Origin: Phascolarctobacterium sp. | GTDB taxonomy: Bacteria > Bacillota > Negativicutes > Acidaminococcales > Acidaminococcaceae | Length of the DNA stretch: 8,114 nucleotides | Reading direction: 5' to 3' | NCBI GenBank assembly: GCA_024405645.1 | Contig: JAKSOJ010000048.1 | Coordinates: 1 to 8,114 of the forward strand | Shown: positions 5,531-8,114 of the stretch, in pieces | How the letters are laid out: the number at the start of each line of letters is the position of its first letter | Numbering within the stretch: position 1 is the stretch's first letter | The notes under the pieces: generated by a model | What the model saw: the letters and a program-made list of their open reading frames with translations, nothing else | The model's database searches: none | What the model was told of the DNA's origin: nothing | Made by a program: the position numbers and the translations under genes

Positions 5531-5536
5531 ATTTAT

Positions 5537-6493
5537 ATGTCTGAAACAGTAGTTGGTCGTTTTGCTCCAACGCCCAGTGGCTTCTTACATCTTGGAAATG
5601 TGTTTTGCACTTTACTTGCTTGGCTTTATGCTAAATCGCAGAATGGTAAAATTGTTTTGCGCATAGAGGATTTGGACAGTAGTCGCTGTTCTATTGCTAA
5701 AGCTGATGCATTGGCCAAGGATTTAGAATGGTTGGGGATTACTTGGGACGAAGGAGCTTACGTAAATGAAAAGCACGAAGATTTTTTCCAAAGCAAGCGT
5801 TTTGATATCTACAAAGTCTATTTTGACGCGCTTTTAGAAAAAGATATAATCTATCCATGCTTTTGCTCTCGTAGTGGATTACATGCTGCTAATGCTCCTC
5901 ATTTAAGTGATGGCCGATATATTTATCCTGGAACTTGTCGTAAGCTTTCTAATTTCGAACGAGAAATCAAGATGCAAAGTCGTAAGCCAAGCTATCGGGT
6001 AAAAGTTGTCGATAAAGGCATTTCTTTTGTTGATGGACATTATGGGGAAATGACTTATAATCTGTCCGAGGAAAGTGGAGATTTTATCATTCGACGTAGC
6101 GATGGGGTTTATGCTTATCAGTTGGCTGTTGTTATTGATGATGCGCTCATGCATGTTAATCAAGTTGTGCGAGGAGCGGACCTTCTGAGTTCTACGGCTA
6201 TGCAATTATATTTGTACGAGCTCTTGGGATTAAAAGCTCCTAGTTTTACCCATATTCCACTTTTAGTTGCGCCAGATGGTAGACGTTTGGCTAAAAGAGA
6301 TGGAGGCATGGAAATTCGCATTTTAAAGGATAAACTTAAACAACCAGAGCTTATCATTGGTTGGTTGGCTTTCATGGCAGGGCAGCTAGATAAATTTGAA
6401 CCTATTAAGGTTCAGGAACTCCTGCCAATTTTTAATCCAAATAAAATTCCAAAAGAAAATATTATCGTTCCAAGTGAACTTTTGAACTTATAA
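5537..6493 (+). CDS. gluQ: Glutamyl-Q tRNA(Asp) synthetase
   Basis: A paralogue of the glutamyl-tRNA synthetase catalytic core that lacks the anticodon-binding domain and attaches glutamate to queuosine at position 34 of tRNA-Asp. 318 residues, near the usual 290-310. Visible motifs: GRFAPTPSG (7-15) with the HIGH-type signature HLGN (18-21); RIEDLDSSR (42-50); a zinc site of GluQ type with Cys108, Cys110, Tyr130 and Cys134; and a KMSKS-like RRLAKRDGG (249-257), the form typical of GluQ rather than GltX. The C-terminus ends soon after, confirming that the GluRS anticodon domain is missing. It is divergent from mnmA and its stop overlaps the SD of the following small membrane protein gene, so the two are cotranscribed. 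The enzyme needs queuosine-modified tRNA; queuosine genes are not in this window. Confidence 0.93.
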   Translation: MSETVVGRFAPTPSGFLHLGNVFCTLLAWLYAKSQNGKIVLRIEDLDSSRCSIAKADALAKDLEWLGITWDEGAYVNEKHEDFFQSKRFDIYKVYFDALLEKDIIYPCFCSRSGLHAANAPHLSDGRYIYPGTCRKLSNFEREIKMQSRKPSYRVKVVDKGISFVDGHYGEMTYNLSEESGDFIIRRSDGVYAYQLAVVIDDALMHVNQVVRGADLLSSTAMQLYLYELLGLKAPSFTHIPLLVAPDGRRLAKRDGGMEIRILKDKLKQPELIIGWLAFMAGQLDKFEPIKVQELLPIFNPNKIPKENIIVPSELLNL

Positions 6494-6503
6494 GGAGGAA
6501 GAA

Positions 6504-6722
6504 ATGAAAGAATTATTAATGAAATGGAAAGTAAGCATGCTTTTCGTGTTGGCGGTCAGCATTATTGTTGGTATTCTAGGTCAAGCATACTTGGGAAATC
6601 GTTGGTTGGGTATGATTGTAGCGTTGCCTTTATGTGCTTTGTATATCTATCAAACCTACGAAGCTGAAAAACAAAATCATGTAAAACAACATAGCAAAAA
6701 ACATAAAAATAAATACAGATAA
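6504..6722 (+). CDS. Small two-helix membrane protein, function unknown
   Basis: A 72-residue protein with two predicted membrane segments, about 10-26 (VSMLFVLAVSIIVGILG) and 33-50 (RWLGMIVALPLCALYIYQ), joined by a short loop, and a highly basic tail (about 53-72, lysine/histidine-rich, ending KKHKNKYR). By the positive-inside rule both ends would face the cytoplasm, the lysine at 7 and 9 flanking helix 1. I do not recognise a family. The strong AAGGAGG SD (starting in the gluQ stop codon, 6492-6497 region) sits 6 bases from the ATG, so translation is very likely and coupled to gluQ. A terminator follows at once. Nothing in the sequence links its role to tRNA modification apart from cotranscription. 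Confidence 0.8.
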   Translation: MKELLMKWKVSMLFVLAVSIIVGILGQAYLGNRWLGMIVALPLCALYIYQTYEAEKQNHVKQHSKKHKNKYR

Positions 6723-6733
6723 TGAAAAATTTG

Positions 6734-6763
6734 GGGGCCGCTATTGTAGCGGTCCCTTTTTTT
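6734..6763 (+). terminator. Rho-independent terminator after the gluQ operon
   Basis: GGGGCCGCT (6734-6742) pairs with AGCGGTCCC (6748-6756), one G-U pair, 5-base loop, followed by seven T (6757-6763). It starts 12 bases after the small membrane protein stop. Confidence 0.92.
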
Positions 6764-6816
6764 AGGAAATAATACTAAAAATAACCTGTTGTTTAACTAA
6801 TATTTATTATAAATCT

Positions 6817-6845
6817 TTGTAAAAAGGGGCTATTTATGCTAATAT
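6817..6845 (+). promoter_or_regulatory. Predicted promoter of the tetrapyrrole operon
   Basis: -35 TTGTAA (6817-6822), 17-base spacer ending TGC (extended -10), -10 TAATAT (6840-6845). An alternative -10 TATAAT at 6843-6848 overlaps it. Predicted start near 6852, a leader of about 50 bases before ATG 6903. Confidence 0.55.
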
Positions 6846-6855
6846 AATATATTAG
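6839..6855. promoter_or_regulatory. 17-bp inverted repeat over the hem promoter -10, possible operator
   Basis: CTAATAT and ATATTAG (6839-6845 and 6849-6855) are perfect 7-base arms around AAT, covering the -10 box and predicted start. It does not match a named redox or haem regulator site closely, and it is low-complexity A/T sequence, so chance is a serious alternative. Confidence 0.3.
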
Positions 6856-6890
6856 GTAATTATGACTCTTTATAAATTTTGCTTATAGTT

Positions 6891-6896
6891 AGGAGG
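6891..6896 (+). promoter_or_regulatory. Shine-Dalgarno site fixing the start at 6903
   Basis: AGGAGG lies 6 bases before ATG 6903. A longer frame opening with TTG at 6879 contains this SD within it and has none of its own. Confidence 0.8.
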
Positions 6897-6902
6897 CTGG
6901 CA

Positions 6903-7559
6903 ATGAAAGAAGAAAATAAGTTTATCTATCCTGCAATGCTTAGTCTTACTAACAAAAAATGCGTAGTTGTTGGTGGCGGAACTGTAGCTCTGCGAAAGAC
7001 GAAAACTCTCATAGAAGCAGGGGCTAAAGTTACTCTCATCGCACCCAATTTCGCAAGTGAAATTTTAGATCTTGCATCTTTGCTAACTCTGGTACAAAGG
7101 AATTATGAAAACGATGATTTGCAAGAAGCTTTTCTTGTTGTAGCTGCAACTGATAGCTTTGAAGTGAATCGTCAAGTTACTGAGGCCGCAACTTGTTTAG
7201 TAAACAATATTACAGAGCCAGAGCTTAGTAATTTTATTGTTCCATCAAGTTTTTCTAAAGGTGATATTCAAATAAGCATTGCAACTGGTGGAGTACCTGC
7301 ATTTACAAGGAAACTGAAACAGTATTTGCAAGGTAAATTGCCAGAAAGCTTTGCAGAATTTAATGAATTCTTGCGAGAACAAAGAAATGTCGTTAAAAGT
7401 ATTCCTTCTTCTAGTGCAGAACGTACCGCATTTTGGCGTGATGCTTTGAACGAAGAGGTATTTGATTTATTAGAACAAGGTAAAACTCTTTTGGCAAAGG
7501 AGATATTTTTACATGCAGTTGACCGTTTTAGGGCTGAATCACAAAACAGCCCCCGTTGA
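6903..7559 (+). CDS. Precorrin-2 dehydrogenase / sirohydrochlorin ferrochelatase-like protein
   Basis: Stand-alone counterpart of the N-terminal half of CysG (Met8/SirC type), predicted to oxidise precorrin-2 to sirohydrochlorin with NAD+ and possibly insert iron, for sirohaem. 218 residues, right for the single module without the methyltransferase domain. The Rossmann fold is evident: CVVVGGGTVALRK (20-32) as the dinucleotide loop, then VTLIAPNF. VVAATDSFEVN follows with Asp84 in the place of the family's conserved catalytic aspartate. VNNITEPELSNFIVPSSF and KGDIQISIATGGVPAFTRKL are the typical substrate-side motifs. It overlaps hemA by 47 bases, so translation is probably coupled. Gene names vary (cysG, sirC, hemX-like) so none is assigned. 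Whether it has chelatase activity cannot be read from the sequence. Confidence 0.9.
   Translation: MKEENKFIYPAMLSLTNKKCVVVGGGTVALRKTKTLIEAGAKVTLIAPNFASEILDLASLLTLVQRNYENDDLQEAFLVVAATDSFEVNRQVTEAATCLVNNITEPELSNFIVPSSFSKGDIQISIATGGVPAFTRKLKQYLQGKLPESFAEFNEFLREQRNVVKSIPSSSAERTAFWRDALNEEVFDLLEQGKTLLAKEIFLHAVDRFRAESQNSPR
7497..7502 (+). promoter_or_regulatory. Shine-Dalgarno site of hemA inside the upstream gene
   Basis: AAAGGAG-like sequence (AAGGAG at 7497-7502 region) precedes ATG 7513 by about 10 bases and lies within the coding region of the precorrin-2 dehydrogenase-like gene. Confidence 0.65.
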
Positions 7560-8114
7560 AGTTAGGGAACGTTTTAATCTTTCCGAGGACAGGATAAAGA
7601 AGATATTATCAGACTTACGCAGTTTTGATGAGATTATTGAAGCTGTGATTCTCTCAACCTGTAACCGTACGGAAATTTACATGGTTATTGATAATCCAGA
7701 AAAGACCATACCTTTATTTAAAGAACAGCTTGCAAAAATTGCAGGTGAATCTTATAATCCAGACTATTTCTATCATCTGAATGGTACTAACTGTGTTCGT
7801 CACTTATTCAGAGTTGCTGCGAGTCTTGATTCTCTTATTTTAGGCGAAGGACAAATTCTTAGCCAAATCAAGGCTGCCTATCAGTTAGCTCGTAACAATG
7901 ATAGCACTGGTTATATGCTTAACCAAATTATGAATAAAGCTATTGCAGTGGGCAAGCGTGTTAGAACTGAAACAAGAATTGCTTTTTCATCTGTTTCTGT
8001 ATCTTCTGCTGCTGTTGACTTAGCTATTGAAATTCTTGGCGATTTGACTACTGCTAATATTTTGGTAATTGGCGCTGGTCACATGAGCGAGCTTACAACT
8101 CGTCATCTTTTGGA
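7513..8114 (+). CDS. hemA: Glutamyl-tRNA reductase, 3' end beyond window
   Basis: Reduces the glutamate of Glu-tRNA-Glu with NADPH to glutamate-1-semialdehyde, the first committed step of the C5 route to haem and sirohaem. Only the first 200 codons are present; the frame is open to the right edge. LGLNHKTAPVEVRE (6-19) opens the catalytic domain, and the nucleophile is Cys50 in STCNRTEIY. HLFRVAASLDSLILGEGQI (from His97) is the family's second signature, with the conserved histidine. VIGAGHM (about 185-191) starts the NADPH-binding domain. The start at 7513 is the only one giving the full conserved N-terminus; it overlaps the upstream gene by 47 bases. A full enzyme is about 420-450 residues, so roughly half is missing here. 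Later hem genes probably follow outside the window. Confidence 0.95.
   Translation, partial: MQLTVLGLNHKTAPVEVRERFNLSEDRIKKILSDLRSFDEIIEAVILSTCNRTEIYMVIDNPEKTIPLFKEQLAKIAGESYNPDYFYHLNGTNCVRHLFRVAASLDSLILGEGQILSQIKAAYQLARNNDSTGYMLNQIMNKAIAVGKRVRTETRIAFSSVSVSSAAVDLAIEILGDLTTANILVIGAGHMSELTTRHLL

Noticed and set aside
5498..5536. Longer N-terminus for gluQ
   Set aside because: No SD; it overlaps the probable promoter; the family's N-terminus starts just before GRFAPTPSG, fitting the 5537 start.

Overview
The window is ordinary bacterial chromosome at about 40% GC, with short intergenic gaps, strong Shine-Dalgarno sites and sigma-A type promoters. The mix of genes (stand-alone siroheme-type dehydrogenase ahead of hemA, a zinc-site glutamyl-Q-tRNA(Asp) synthetase, a CxxC-type MnmA, low-GC Firmicute-like codon use) suggests a Negativicutes-like Firmicute, perhaps Acidaminococcaceae/Phascolarctobacterium. 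That assignment is inference from gene content only. No prophage, insertion sequence, CRISPR array, tRNA or rRNA gene was seen.

Layout: (1) 15-1372, plus strand: a NagD-type HAD phosphatase, then a secreted protein with an SH3-like C-terminus, closed by a strong hairpin terminator. (2) 1433-2074, minus strand: nicotinamidase (pncA), convergent on the first pair. (3) 2275-3947, plus strand: zinc/manganese-type ABC transporter ATPase and permease (znuC-znuB), divergent from pncA; no substrate-binding protein gene lies beside them. (4) 3948-4327: a 380-base stretch without a recognised gene. It is not empty: it has a near-consensus promoter, a 17-bp palindrome over the -10 box, a long hairpin at the predicted transcript start, a multi-branched fold closed by a 9-bp stem, a possible 26-codon ORF and a terminator. 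(5) 4328-5392, minus strand: tRNA 2-thiouridylase mnmA. (6) 5537-6722, plus strand: gluQ and a 72-residue two-helix membrane protein, then a terminator. (7) 6903-8114, plus strand: a precorrin-2 dehydrogenase-like protein overlapping hemA, which runs off the right edge; this is the start of a tetrapyrrole biosynthesis operon.

Functionally, mnmA and gluQ are divergent neighbours that both act on the tRNA anticodon wobble position (s2U34 of Lys/Glu/Gln tRNAs; glutamyl-queuosine of tRNA-Asp). HemA consumes glutamyl-tRNA as the first step of haem/sirohaem synthesis. The coding genes are mostly familiar families. The least explained element, and the best candidate for something undescribed, is the structured locus at about 4045-4320.
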